Shown here piece by piece: positions 1 to 7,464 of a stretch of DNA of 33,391 nucleotides (the stretch's first letter is position 1; each line of letters begins with the position of its first letter). The stretch is from Colidextribacter sp. OB.20. Lineage in GTDB: Bacteria > Bacillota > Clostridia > Oscillospirales > Oscillospiraceae. The notes under the pieces were generated by a model, which was not told the DNA's origin, did no database searches, and was given only the letters and a program-made list of their open reading frames with translations. The position numbers and the translations under genes were made by a program. The DNA lies in contig NZ_QWKG01000045.1 of the NCBI RefSeq assembly GCF_009911595.1, positions 1 through 33,391 on the forward strand. The letters are read 5' to 3'.

Positions 1-36
1 AGGAAAGACTGCCGATATGTATTATTGAAACGGCTA

Positions 37-78
37 TAAAAACGCGGCCAGGTTGTATACAACCTGGCCGCGTTTTTA
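37..78. terminator. 42-bp perfect palindrome, probable bidirectional terminator
   Basis: Positions 37-57 are the exact reverse complement of 58-78. The stem starts with TAAAAACGCGGCC and ends with GGCCGCGTTTTTA, so both strands present a GC-rich hairpin followed by a run of five T. This is the form of a bidirectional intrinsic terminator, probably ending a gene that lies to the left of the window. It separates that gene from the recombinase. A protein-bound palindrome is the alternative, but the flanking A and T runs favour termination. Confidence 0.75.
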
Positions 79-218
79 GCTCTATTCGGTGCAGTAAGTG
101 CCCTGGAACAGCTGTTTTCCAACAGTATATTCCATAAAAACTTGATAATAAGCTGCCTCGTCCGCTGTAATCCGCCTTATAATACTGACATCCCAGAGAA
201 AAAGAGAGGAGGGTCGGG

Positions 219-854
219 ATGTCAAAGACGATGTACGGCTATGCCCGCGTATCCACCCGAGGCCAGAAAGAGGACAGGCAGGTGGCGGCTCTGCGGGAGT
301 TCGGTGTGTCTCTGGAGCATATCACCGTGGAGAAGCAGTCGGGGAAAAATTTTGACCGCCCCCTGTACCAGCAACTGGTTCAGGTGCTCCAGCCTGGAGA
401 TGTGCTGGTGGTCAAGAGCATCGACCGGCTGGGGCGGAATTACAAGGAAATATTGGAGCAGTGGGCCTGCCTCACCAAGACAAAGGGCGCCGCCATCGTC
501 GTGCTGGACATGCCTCTGCTGGACACCCGGGAGGGCCGTGACCTGACCGGCACGCTGGTGGCGGATATCGTGCTCCAGCTGCTCAGCTATGTGGCCCAGA
601 CAGAGCGGGAGTTTATCCACCAGCGTCAGGCAGAGGGCATCGCGGCGGCGCTGGAGCGCGGGGTCCGCTTCGGCCCGGAGCGCATCCCCATGCCGGAGGG
701 CTTCGAGGAGCTGGCGGAGGACTGGTGGAACGGATATGTCACCGCCACTGACGCCGGAGAAATGCTGGGCATCTCCCGAAAAACCTTCACCCGCCGGGCA
801 ACAGAGTGGGGGGCCAGCCAGGGGCTCACAAGACAGGTGATACTGCGCAGGTGA
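219..854 (+). CDS. Small serine recombinase (resolvase/invertase family)
   Basis: The 211-residue product is a serine site-specific recombinase with an N-terminal catalytic domain (about 3-140). The nucleophile motif YARVSTRGQ places the active serine at residue 12, and SIDRLGRN (67-74) is the conserved arginine-bearing segment. A short C-terminal helix-turn-helix follows at about 173-197 (TATDAGEMLGISRKTFTRR). The length fits small resolvases and DNA invertases rather than large phage integrases. The ATG at 219 is preceded by GGAGGG at 207-212. A TATAAT -10 box lies at 178-183 without a clear -35. A small inverted repeat CTGTT-TTCC-AACAG at 112-125 could be a binding half-site. No transposon ends or invertible segment were recognised around it, so its substrate is unknown. 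Confidence 0.88.
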   Translation: MSKTMYGYARVSTRGQKEDRQVAALREFGVSLEHITVEKQSGKNFDRPLYQQLVQVLQPGDVLVVKSIDRLGRNYKEILEQWACLTKTKGAAIVVLDMPLLDTREGRDLTGTLVADIVLQLLSYVAQTEREFIHQRQAEGIAAALERGVRFGPERIPMPEGFEELAEDWWNGYVTATDAGEMLGISRKTFTRRATEWGASQGLTRQVILRR

Positions 855-1105
855 TTTGCCGGTCTGTATCCCGGTCCTTCTGAAATCTCCCTGTGTACAT
901 CCCATAATCCCTCCACACCTCACATTGACGATAGGAAGCGCGTGGGTTGAAACCACAGATTAACAGCGCAGCCGGCTGCAGCCTCTAAACAGCTTGAAGG
1001 AATTTGCTGTCTGTGGTATATTTTTGTATATTTCAAGCACACAGATGGTAATCATCCAAAAAAACGCAGCGATGATTATCTGGTGCCGGAAAGGAATGGT
1101 GGAAA
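855..1105 (+). promoter_or_regulatory. Promoter region of the PrpR-like gene at 1106
   Basis: A sigma-70-type promoter is visible: TTGCTG at 1004-1009, a 17-bp spacer, and TATATT at 1027-1032. It is bracketed by an inverted repeat, GCTTGAA (992-998) and TTCAAGC (1032-1038). A second inverted repeat, TAATCATC (1049-1056) and GATGATTA (1071-1078), lies between the promoter and the start codon. These positions would suit autoregulation, but that is inference. No gene is seen in this stretch. Confidence 0.5.
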
Positions 1106-3007
1106 GTGGCAAAGGTTGCCGTTCTGGTCCCACACGCTGAGATGTGTGATCCAGCCCGGTCCCTGTTGAGGGATTATCCACACATTGTCCCCATGTGTAT
1201 CGAGTACGCAAGAACAGAGGAAATTGGGGGCCGCGCCTTGGAGCTGGCCTGTCAGGGCTGCGACCTGATTATCGCCCGGGGACTCCAGGCCAGGCTGATT
1301 AAGCAGAGCGTCAAGCTGCCGGTGGTTGAAATTCGCACAGCCGCCCAGGAGCTGGGCTCCCTTGTTTTGGATCTGAAACAGGAATTGCAGATAAATCAGC
1401 CCCGGATTGGAATCATCAGCTTTGCCAATATGCTGTGTGACACCTCCCGCTTTCAGGAGCTGTTTCAGGTGGAGCTCTGTCGCTATTTGGCCGGGGACAG
1501 CGATGATCTGGAGGCATCGGTCAACCGTGCGCTAGAGGATGGCTGTCAGGCCGTCATCGGCGGTGACGCCGTCTGTGCCAAAGCTCAGGCGCTGAATCTG
1601 CCTTGCCGCTTTATCCCCTCCGGCGAAGAGACCCTGCGGGACGCCTTCGGCACGGCGGACCGGATCTGCTATGCGATTGATCTGGAAAAAAGCAACAGCG
1701 CAGAGATGAACACCATGCTGGATTTTACCTTCAGCGGTATTATGCAGATTGACTCCGACGGGACAATCTTCCGGGCCAACCGAGTGGTTTTCAATTTGTT
1801 CAACCTTCTCCCTGCGGATATGATCGGGAAAAATGTGCTGGAGGTACTCCCCCAGCTGACCCGGGCCGTACTGGATAAGACGCTTAAGGAGGGAGCTGAG
1901 ACCTTCGCCAGCCTTTTCCTGATCCAGCAGCGGGAGGTTGTGGTCAACGTCGCGCCCATCCTGATTGACGGCGCTGTGACGGGCGCGGTGCTGACCTTTC
2001 AGGAGGGGTCCAGGATTGTGGAGATGGGCGCGGAGCTGCACCGGGAGCTGTATCAGCGGGGGTATATCGCCCGCTATACCTTTGACCGCCTCCCCTTTTC
2101 CTGCGAGGAGAGCGCCCGGCTTATCGCCCTGGCCAGGCGGGCTGCCGGGTGCGGCGCCCCTATCCTGATCTCCGGGGAGGCCGGCTGCGGAAAGGGCATG
2201 GTGGCCCAGTGCATCCACAATGAAGGCCTATCGCCCCAAAACGCTTTTATCCACCTGGACTGCGGCGCCTACCCCTCGGAGACGCTGGATACCATGCTGT
2301 TCGGCCACTACTCCACGCATAAGGACACCCCTGTCTGTGTGGCCGAGGCCGCCCGGGAGGGCACGCTGTTTTTATCACATGTGGAGGCGCTGTCCCCTGA
2401 GCTTCAGTTCAAGCTCCTGGACCTGATCCGGGGAAAATACCTGCATAACGGAAACAGCCGCCCCTGTGCGGTCAATATCCGGGTCATCGCCTCCACCACG
2501 GCCAGCCTGTCCTCCCGGGTGAAGAGTGGGCAGTTCCGTGCCGACCTGTATTACGCCCTCAGCGTTCTGACGCTGGAGCTCCCGCCCCTGCGCCGCCGCA
2601 GGGAGGAGGTGCTGGGATGGGTCAAGTTTTATCTGGATGACTGGCAGGCCAAATATCAGAGATATATCAATCTGACCCAAGGGGCCAAAAATTTTCTGGA
2701 GCGCTGCGACTGGCCCGGAAATCTGGACCAGATGAACAACATCTGTCAGCGCATGGTCCTGCTGACGGAAAAGCGAAACATCGACGAGGTATTCCTCCGC
2801 CGACAGCTGGAGCAGCTCACCCCGGTCACTCTTCCGGAGACAGATCAGGTGGTGGTGTTCAAGGACGAGCGGGCCGCCAAAATCGCCGGACTGCTCCGCA
2901 GGCATGGCGGGAACCGCCAGCTGGTGGCGGAGGAGCTGGGGGTCAGCAAGACCACCCTGTGGCGGTATATGAAAAAATACGGCATTGGAGAGGACTACTC
3001 CTACTGA
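1106..3007 (+). CDS. PrpR-like transcriptional regulator (PrpR_N-PAS-AAA+-Fis HTH)
   Basis: The 633-residue protein has the layout of PrpR-family regulators. A PrpR_N sensor-like domain is at about 1-190, a PAS domain at 200-310, a sigma-54-activator AAA+ domain at 330-575 and a Fis-type helix-turn-helix at 590-630 (GVSKTTLWRYMKKYG). Walker A is recognisable (GEAGCGKG, 357-364). The GAFTGA loop expected after LFG (398-400) is replaced by HYSTHKDT, and the Walker B acids are lost (GTLFLSHVE, 419-427). It therefore probably does not open sigma-54 promoters by ATP hydrolysis. The start is a GTG at 1106: the nearby ATG at 1096 is out of frame, and the product aligns with its paralogue encoded at 13509-15392. 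It faces the sugar-diacid operon convergently and is a likely regulator of it (inference). Confidence 0.85.
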   Translation: MAKVAVLVPHAEMCDPARSLLRDYPHIVPMCIEYARTEEIGGRALELACQGCDLIIARGLQARLIKQSVKLPVVEIRTAAQELGSLVLDLKQELQINQPRIGIISFANMLCDTSRFQELFQVELCRYLAGDSDDLEASVNRALEDGCQAVIGGDAVCAKAQALNLPCRFIPSGEETLRDAFGTADRICYAIDLEKSNSAEMNTMLDFTFSGIMQIDSDGTIFRANRVVFNLFNLLPADMIGKNVLEVLPQLTRAVLDKTLKEGAETFASLFLIQQREVVVNVAPILIDGAVTGAVLTFQEGSRIVEMGAELHRELYQRGYIARYTFDRLPFSCEESARLIALARRAAGCGAPILISGEAGCGKGMVAQCIHNEGLSPQNAFIHLDCGAYPSETLDTMLFGHYSTHKDTPVCVAEAAREGTLFLSHVEALSPELQFKLLDLIRGKYLHNGNSRPCAVNIRVIASTTASLSSRVKSGQFRADLYYALSVLTLELPPLRRRREEVLGWVKFYLDDWQAKYQRYINLTQGAKNFLERCDWPGNLDQMNNICQRMVLLTEKRNIDEVFLRRQLEQLTPVTLPETDQVVVFKDERAAKIAGLLRRHGGNRQLVAEELGVSKTTLWRYMKKYGIGEDYSY

Positions 3008-3040
3008 CCTATAGCAATATGCGGAATACCCGACAGTAGT

Positions 3041-3071
3041 CTGCAGGGGCGCACAATGTGCGCTCCTGCAG
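3041..3071. repeat. 31-bp near-perfect palindrome, TGCAGGGGCG type
   Basis: The sequence from CTGCAGGGGCGCACA to its reverse complement forms a palindrome centred on 3056 with one G-T mismatch. It resembles the short ends of the TGTAGGGGCG-bounded repeats at 21504, 24684 and 25300. It follows the PrpR-like gene and may help end its transcript, although there is no T run directly after it. Confidence 0.6.
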
Positions 3072-3095
3072 GGTGTCATGAATTTTGACGATTGC

Positions 3096-3136
3096 TATAA
3101 AACACATCGGGAGCCGCGTTTTCGCGGCTCCCGATG
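3096..3136 (-). terminator. Terminator of the sugar-diacid operon
   Basis: A perfect 14-bp stem (3105-3118 with 3123-3136, loop TTTT) lies just past the stop of the glycerate kinase gene. Read on the - strand it is followed by TGTTTTATAG, which gives a plausible U-tract. It also separates this operon from the convergent regulator gene. Confidence 0.75.
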
Positions 3137-3160
3137 CTTCCATCCAGATCAAGCTGCGGC

Positions 3161-4399
3161 TCAGCGGCGGATCAGCACCACTGCCACATCGTTTACATTG
3201 GTCCCGGTGCCGCCGGTCATGATCAGACCGCCGGACTTCTCCAGCGCGTGGTATGCGTCGTTGTCCTTCAGCACGGAGAAGAGGTCCACTCCCTGCTCCC
3301 GGAGCTCCCGGGCGGTGTCCCCGTCCACCCAGCCGCCGGCGGCGTCGGTGGGGCCGTCGGTGCCGTCGCTGCCCACGGAGAAAACTGCGGTGTTCCGAAG
3401 GCCCTCGATGCCCCGGGCGGCGGAGAGGGCCAGCTCCTGGTTGCGCCCCCCCAGTCCCTGTCCTGTCAGATGGACCACAGTCTCTCCCCCAGCCAGGAAG
3501 GCCAGGGACCTCTCCGTGTCCTGATGGGTCCGGGCGACGCTGGCTAAAAACGCCCCCGCCTCCCGGGCCTCGCAGTCCAGGCAGTCGGTGAGGATCACGG
3601 GCTCATAGCCCAGCTCCCGGCACACGTCCGCCGCGGCCCCGCACAGCTCCCGGACGGAGCCGGTGATCCGGGTCTCCACATTATCCAGCTCCTTGGGGGT
3701 CTCCCGGTCCAGCAGCTCCCTGGCCTGGGGGGACAGCTTCAGCCCGTATTGCGCCACAATCCGCCTGGCATCGGCACAGGTGGAGGTGTCCGGATAAGCG
3801 GGGCCGGAGGCAATCATGTCCAGAGGGTCGCCGATGATGTCGGAGAGGACCACCGCGAACACCCTGGCCGGGGCGCAGTGCCGGGCGAACCGCCCGCCCT
3901 TGACGGCGGACAGCCGCTTGCGGATGGTGTTCATCTCCACGATGTCCGCTCCGCAGGCCAGCAGCTGCCTGGTGATGTCCTGGAGCTCCTCCCGGGGGAC
4001 CAGTGGGGACTCGAAGAGGGCGGAGCCCCCTCCCGACAGGAGAAAGAGGACGGTGTCCTCCGCCGTCAGTCCTTGGGTGAGCTCCAGGGCCTCCGCCGTG
4101 GCGGAGAAGGTGCCGCCGTCGGGGACGGGGTGGCCCGCCTCCCGGACCAGAAGGGGCCCTATGGGGCCCTCCGCCTGGCCGTGCTTGGTGATGACGATTC
4201 CCTCGCTGATTTTGTCCCCCAGGCAGTCCCAGGCGGTCCTGCCCATGGACCAGCCGGCCTTGCCCGCAGAGACCAGAATCAGCCGCCCTGGGCCGAAGCT
4301 CCGGCCCTCCAGAGCCCGGCGGACAGCCTCCCCGGGCATGACCCGGGCGATGGCGGAGCGGACGATCCAGTCCGCGTCCTGACGCAAAGTTTGATTCAT
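3161..4399 (-). CDS. Glycerate 2-kinase, MOFRL family (TtuD/GckA type)
   Basis: The product (412 residues) belongs to the class II glycerate kinases, which phosphorylate D-glycerate to 2-phosphoglycerate. The N-terminal DUF4147 part shows GKAGWSMG (46-53) and LSGGGSAL (121-128). The C-terminal MOFRL part shows GGETVV (304-309), GGRNQELAL (317-325), SDGTDGPTDAAGG (344-356) and TGTNVND (398-404). Length and motif order are normal for the family. The ATG is preceded by GGAGG at 8 nt spacing. It is the last gene of the - strand operon, 21 nt after the DapA-family gene. There it would complete the route from tartronate semialdehyde through glycerate to central metabolism. The unrelated GarK/GlxK family used by E. 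coli is not seen here. Confidence 0.93.
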   Translation of the reverse strand: MNQTLRQDADWIVRSAIARVMPGEAVRRALEGRSFGPGRLILVSAGKAGWSMGRTAWDCLGDKISEGIVITKHGQAEGPIGPLLVREAGHPVPDGGTFSATAEALELTQGLTAEDTVLFLLSGGGSALFESPLVPREELQDITRQLLACGADIVEMNTIRKRLSAVKGGRFARHCAPARVFAVVLSDIIGDPLDMIASGPAYPDTSTCADARRIVAQYGLKLSPQARELLDRETPKELDNVETRITGSVRELCGAAADVCRELGYEPVILTDCLDCEAREAGAFLASVARTHQDTERSLAFLAGGETVVHLTGQGLGGRNQELALSAARGIEGLRNTAVFSVGSDGTDGPTDAAGGWVDGDTARELREQGVDLFSVLKDNDAYHALEKSGGLIMTGGTGTNVNDVAVVLIRR

Positions 4400-4420
4400 G
4401 TAAAGCCCTCCTTTGGAAGG

Positions 4421-5323
4421 TCAGTCCAGCAGTCCTGCCTTCTTCATGGTGTCTGCAAAGCCCTGGCGGGCGGGCCCCTCAGGGGTGGGCAGGTTGGGCA
4501 GATAGGGCACGCCCACATCCCGCCCCCGCAGGATGGCCATATCCTTGGCCGCCACCGGGAAGCTGGCGGGGTCCATAGCCAGCCGGACAGGATTCAGCTT
4601 GAACTGGGCCTCCAGGCTCCCCCTCAGGTCACCGGCCACAAATTTGTTGTAGACGTCTGTAATCAGCTCCGGCATAAAGTTGGCCGCCGTGCATACGCCG
4701 CCCACCGCGCCGTGGCACATGCTGGCGTAAAGCAGGGTATCCTTGCCGCCAAAGACCTTGAAGCCTGTGTCACGGGTGCGGCGGATGAACTCCGAGGTCA
4801 GGGTAATGTCGCCGCTGGTGTCCTTCATGCCCACGATATTATCCACCGTGCGGGCCAGCTCCTCCACCAGATCGGCGGTGAGGGTATACCCCACCCGGCC
4901 TGGATTGTTATACAGGAGCATGGGCACATCGGGGACGCTGGCGGCAATGGCCTTGAAATGGCCCAGCAGCTCCGCCCGGGTGGGCTTGAGGAACATGGGC
5001 TGGAGCACGCTGATGCCTGTCGCTCCGCTGCTCACCGCCATCCGGGCCAGGCGGCAGCACTTTTTGGTGCTGATGGCCCCGATGCCGAAGTAGACGGGCA
5101 CACGGCCCGCGGCCTGGTCCACCATGATTTTCAGACCGCGCTCCATCTCGTCCTCTTCGATCATATAAAACTCGCCATTGCTGCCAAAGGCGAGAATGCC
5201 GCTCACACCGCCTTCAATGACATAGTCCACCTGGGCCCGCATTTTCGCCTCGTCAATCCGTTCCTCCCCGTCGATGGGGGTCAGAATGGGAACGATTACG
5301 CCCTTGATAAAATCGGTATTTAT
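4421..5323 (-). CDS. DapA-family aldolase/dehydratase, probable 5-keto-4-deoxyglucarate aldolase
   Basis: This is a class I (Schiff-base) aldolase superfamily protein. Read from the ATA codon at 5323 it has 300 residues, the usual family length, with the expected N-terminus (KGVIVPILTPIDGEER). The first in-frame ATG (5242) would remove the first strand of the barrel. AGGTGA at 5335-5330 sits exactly 6 nt before the ATA, so this is either an AUA start or a mutated ATG. Family motifs are present: FGSNGE (46-51), catalytic Tyr138 in LLYNNPG and Schiff-base Lys167 in GMKDTSGD. Neighbours GarD, GarR and glycerate kinase predict cleavage of 5-keto-4-deoxyglucarate to pyruvate and tartronate semialdehyde. 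The alternative is the dehydratase KdgD, but no oxoglutarate-semialdehyde dehydrogenase is encoded nearby. Confidence 0.85.
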   Translation of the reverse strand: MNTDFIKGVIVPILTPIDGEERIDEAKMRAQVDYVIEGGVSGILAFGSNGEFYMIEEDEMERGLKIMVDQAAGRVPVYFGIGAISTKKCCRLARMAVSSGATGISVLQPMFLKPTRAELLGHFKAIAASVPDVPMLLYNNPGRVGYTLTADLVEELARTVDNIVGMKDTSGDITLTSEFIRRTRDTGFKVFGGKDTLLYASMCHGAVGGVCTAANFMPELITDVYNKFVAGDLRGSLEAQFKLNPVRLAMDPASFPVAAKDMAILRGRDVGVPYLPNLPTPEGPARQGFADTMKKAGLLD

Positions 5324-5369
5324 GACAAATCACCTGCGCTTTCCTGTTTTTATAAAATATGGCGCCTGA

Positions 5370-5396
5370 CCCTCCCGCCCCGCCGGGGCGGGAGGG
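5370..5396 (-). other. GC-rich stem-loop between garR and the aldolase gene
   Basis: A perfect 12-bp stem (5370-5381 with 5385-5396, loop of three bases) lies in the 80-nt gap. On the - strand it is followed by an AT-rich stretch, not a clean U-tract. It may attenuate transcription or protect the upstream message; the direction of effect cannot be told from sequence. Confidence 0.5.
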
Positions 5397-5403
5397 AGGC
5401 AGC

Positions 5404-6282
5404 TCACAGAGACTCCAGTCCGGTCAGCTTCTTGTAGTACTTGATGATGGAGCTGTGGTCGTCCTGGCCGCAGCCGTTGTTGTGCAGCCACTGGAAGATC
5501 TCCTGGACGGCGGCTGTCATGGGGACGGGGGCGCCGAAGCTGTGGGCACAGTCCAGGGCGTTGTTCAGGTCCTTGATGTGCAGGTCGATCTTGAAGCCGG
5601 GCTTGTCGTTGGCGGCAATCATCATGGGGGCCTTGGCGTCCATAACGGTGGAGCCGGCCAGGCCGCCCCGGATGGCGTCAAAGACCAGCTGGGGCTCCAC
5701 CCCCGCCATCTTAGCCAGGGTCAGGGCCTCGGACAGGGCCTGGATGTTGCAGGCCACAATGATCTGGTTGGCCAGCTTGGTGGTGTTGCCCGCGCCCACG
5801 TCGCCGCAGTGGACGATGGAGGCGCCCATAGACTCCAGCAGGGGCTTATACTTGTCAAAGACCTCCTGCTTGCCGCCCACCATGAAGGACAGGGTGCCGT
5901 CGATGGCCTTGGGCTCGCCGCCGGAGACGGGGGCGTCCAGCATCTCGATGTTCTTCTTAGCCAGCTCGGCGGCGATCTCCTTGGAGGCCACGGGGTTGAT
6001 GGAGCTCATGTCGATGAACACGGCGCCGGGCTTCATATGGGCGGCCACGCCGTCCTCACCCAGCATGACGGCCTTCACCTGGGGGCTGTTGGGCACCATG
6101 GTGAGCACCACGTCGCAGCTCTCGCCGATTTCGGCGTTGGTGGCGCTCTTGGCGCCGCAGGCCACCACCTCGTCCACGGCGGCCTTGTTCAGGTCGCTGA
6201 CGGTCAGGTCATAGCCGGCCTTCAGCATGTTCTTTGCCATGGGCTTGCCCATGATGCCCAGTCCGATCAATCCGATTTTCAT
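5404..6282 (-). CDS. garR: 2-hydroxy-3-oxopropionate (tartronate semialdehyde) reductase
   Basis: The 292-residue protein is a beta-hydroxyacid dehydrogenase of the HIBADH/GarR family and predicts NAD(P)H reduction of tartronate semialdehyde to D-glycerate. It has the N-terminal dinucleotide motif GLGIMG (7-12), the substrate-binding DAPVSGG (116-122) and the catalytic lysine 169 in GNTTKLANQ. The ATG at 6282 is chosen because GGAGG lies at 6294-6290 and because the product then begins with the Rossmann strand (MKIGLIGLG). An open frame continues upstream but has no family similarity. It lies between the AEC permease and the aldolase. A close paralogue is at 19378-20247. Related enzymes act on 2-(hydroxymethyl)glutarate or 3-hydroxyisobutyrate, so the substrate rests on context. 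Confidence 0.92.
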   Translation of the reverse strand: MKIGLIGLGIMGKPMAKNMLKAGYDLTVSDLNKAAVDEVVACGAKSATNAEIGESCDVVLTMVPNSPQVKAVMLGEDGVAAHMKPGAVFIDMSSINPVASKEIAAELAKKNIEMLDAPVSGGEPKAIDGTLSFMVGGKQEVFDKYKPLLESMGASIVHCGDVGAGNTTKLANQIIVACNIQALSEALTLAKMAGVEPQLVFDAIRGGLAGSTVMDAKAPMMIAANDKPGFKIDLHIKDLNNALDCAHSFGAPVPMTAAVQEIFQWLHNNGCGQDDHSSIIKYYKKLTGLESL

Positions 6283-6312
6283 AATTTTACCTCCGTTTAT
6301 TAAAAAGTTAAA

Positions 6313-6364
6313 TAGGCGCTGATTGAAAAATAAAAATATGCACAGCGGCGAGGGATTTTTCTGC
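6313..6364. repeat. 52-bp element, copy 1 (garR leader)
   Basis: The stretch beginning TAGGCGCTG and ending GATTTTTCTGC recurs at 20264-20315 with 47 of 52 bases identical. It contains two complementary pairs, CGCTG/CAGCG and GAAAAAT/ATTTTTC, in interleaved order. This copy lies about 30 nt upstream of the garR start, within its probable 5' leader on the - strand. Confidence 0.7.
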
Positions 6365-6537
6365 CAGACAAACACAATTTTTTGCAGGAATACGGGATAT
6401 ATTTCAAGAAAAATTGGGGCAGCATGGCGGAAAAAGACCCGTCCCTTGGGCGAATTAACATTTTTCAAACAAGCCCTGGTTTTATTCCAAAAGGACGTTC
6501 CGTCCTGTTTGGCCGGGTGAATTTGCTGCATCCATAT

Positions 6538-7449
6538 TCACAGCAGAAGGGTCAGAACCGGCACGGTCACCAGGCTGGTCACCGTGGAGAGAAACACGCA
6601 TTTTGAGGCGAACTGGGCGTCCGCCCCGTATTTCTGCGCCAGCATGGCGGTGCTGGAGCCCACCGGCATCCCGGTCAGAGCCACGCTCACCCCGACGGTC
6701 AGGCTGTCCACCCCCAGCAGGGTCAGCCCTGCCAGGCACAGCAGAGGCAGTGCCAGCTGCCGCACCGCAATCAGGTAAAACACCTTCCCCTCAAACATGT
6801 CCCTCAGGGGCACGTCGGCCAGGATGGCCCCCACCAGGGCCATCGCCATGGGAGAGGTGCAGTCGCCAAGGCGGTCCAGGGCGGTGTCTAAAAATCCCGG
6901 GAGAGGAAGCTGAAACGCCATCCGCACCAGCCCCAGATATACCGCGACAATGGCCGGGTTGAGCATCACCTTTTTCAGCCAGCCCTTTTCCGCCCCCGCC
7001 CGGCTGAACATGGAGATTCCGGCGGTCCACATCAGAACCCGGGTGGGGATGATGAAGAAGGAGGCCAGGAACAGCCCCTGGGTCCCGTAAGCTCCGCTGA
7101 CCACCGGCAGTCCGGCGAAGCCCGAGTTGCTCACCAGGGTGCCGTAGCGCATCACGGTCCGTTTCTCCTCCGGAAAACAGCTGTACAGCACCCGTCCCAG
7201 CAGGGCGGCCACAAGGGCCATCCCGCTGGCCGCGGCCAGGGCCAGCGCTCCCTGGCGCAGAATGTCCAGGCTGAAGGGCATGTTAAAGGACTGAAATACC
7301 ATGCAGGGCAGGGTAATCATCAGCACGAAGTCGGTCAGCTTCCCCCGGGTGCTGTTGTCGAACAGCCCGGATTTCCGGCATCCATAGCCCACCGCGATAT
7401 AGATGAACAGGATGGATTGGGTGTCCGCCATCCTTAAAAATGTGTCCAT
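6538..7449 (-). CDS. AEC-family transporter (auxin efflux carrier/malate permease type)
   Basis: The 303-residue product is hydrophobic throughout, with roughly ten predicted membrane segments. An N-terminal IAVGYGCRKSGLFDN and a mid-protein SNSGFAGLPV motif are typical of the AEC family (TC 2.A.69) found in bacterial organic-acid permeases. The C-terminal half carries GMPVGSSTAMLAQKYG. The ATG at 7449 lies behind AGGGG and is 15 nt from the garD stop, so the two are co-transcribed. A 255-nt gap follows before garR. It could move a diacid, glycerate or another acid across the membrane; the substrate is not visible in the sequence. Its presence alongside tctABC gives the operon two unrelated transport systems. 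Confidence 0.85.
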   Translation of the reverse strand: MDTFLRMADTQSILFIYIAVGYGCRKSGLFDNSTRGKLTDFVLMITLPCMVFQSFNMPFSLDILRQGALALAAASGMALVAALLGRVLYSCFPEEKRTVMRYGTLVSNSGFAGLPVVSGAYGTQGLFLASFFIIPTRVLMWTAGISMFSRAGAEKGWLKKVMLNPAIVAVYLGLVRMAFQLPLPGFLDTALDRLGDCTSPMAMALVGAILADVPLRDMFEGKVFYLIAVRQLALPLLCLAGLTLLGVDSLTVGVSVALTGMPVGSSTAMLAQKYGADAQFASKCVFLSTVTSLVTVPVLTLLL

Positions 7450-7464
7450 CCTACCCCTCTTTTC

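Noticed and set aside
1..1105. Prophage, IS element or invertible segment around the serine recombinase
   Set aside because: No transposon ends, phage genes or paired recombination sites were seen; only a small inverted repeat lies upstream, and the window starts too close to judge.
4421..5323. Dihydrodipicolinate synthase (lysine pathway)
   Set aside because: Family membership is right, but the operon is entirely sugar-acid catabolic, so a lysine role is unlikely.
3749..5437. Long open frame on the + strand opposite the kinase and aldolase genes
   Set aside because: It is the GC-rich shadow of two clearly recognised - strand genes, and its composition (Gly, Gln, His rich) is not protein-like.
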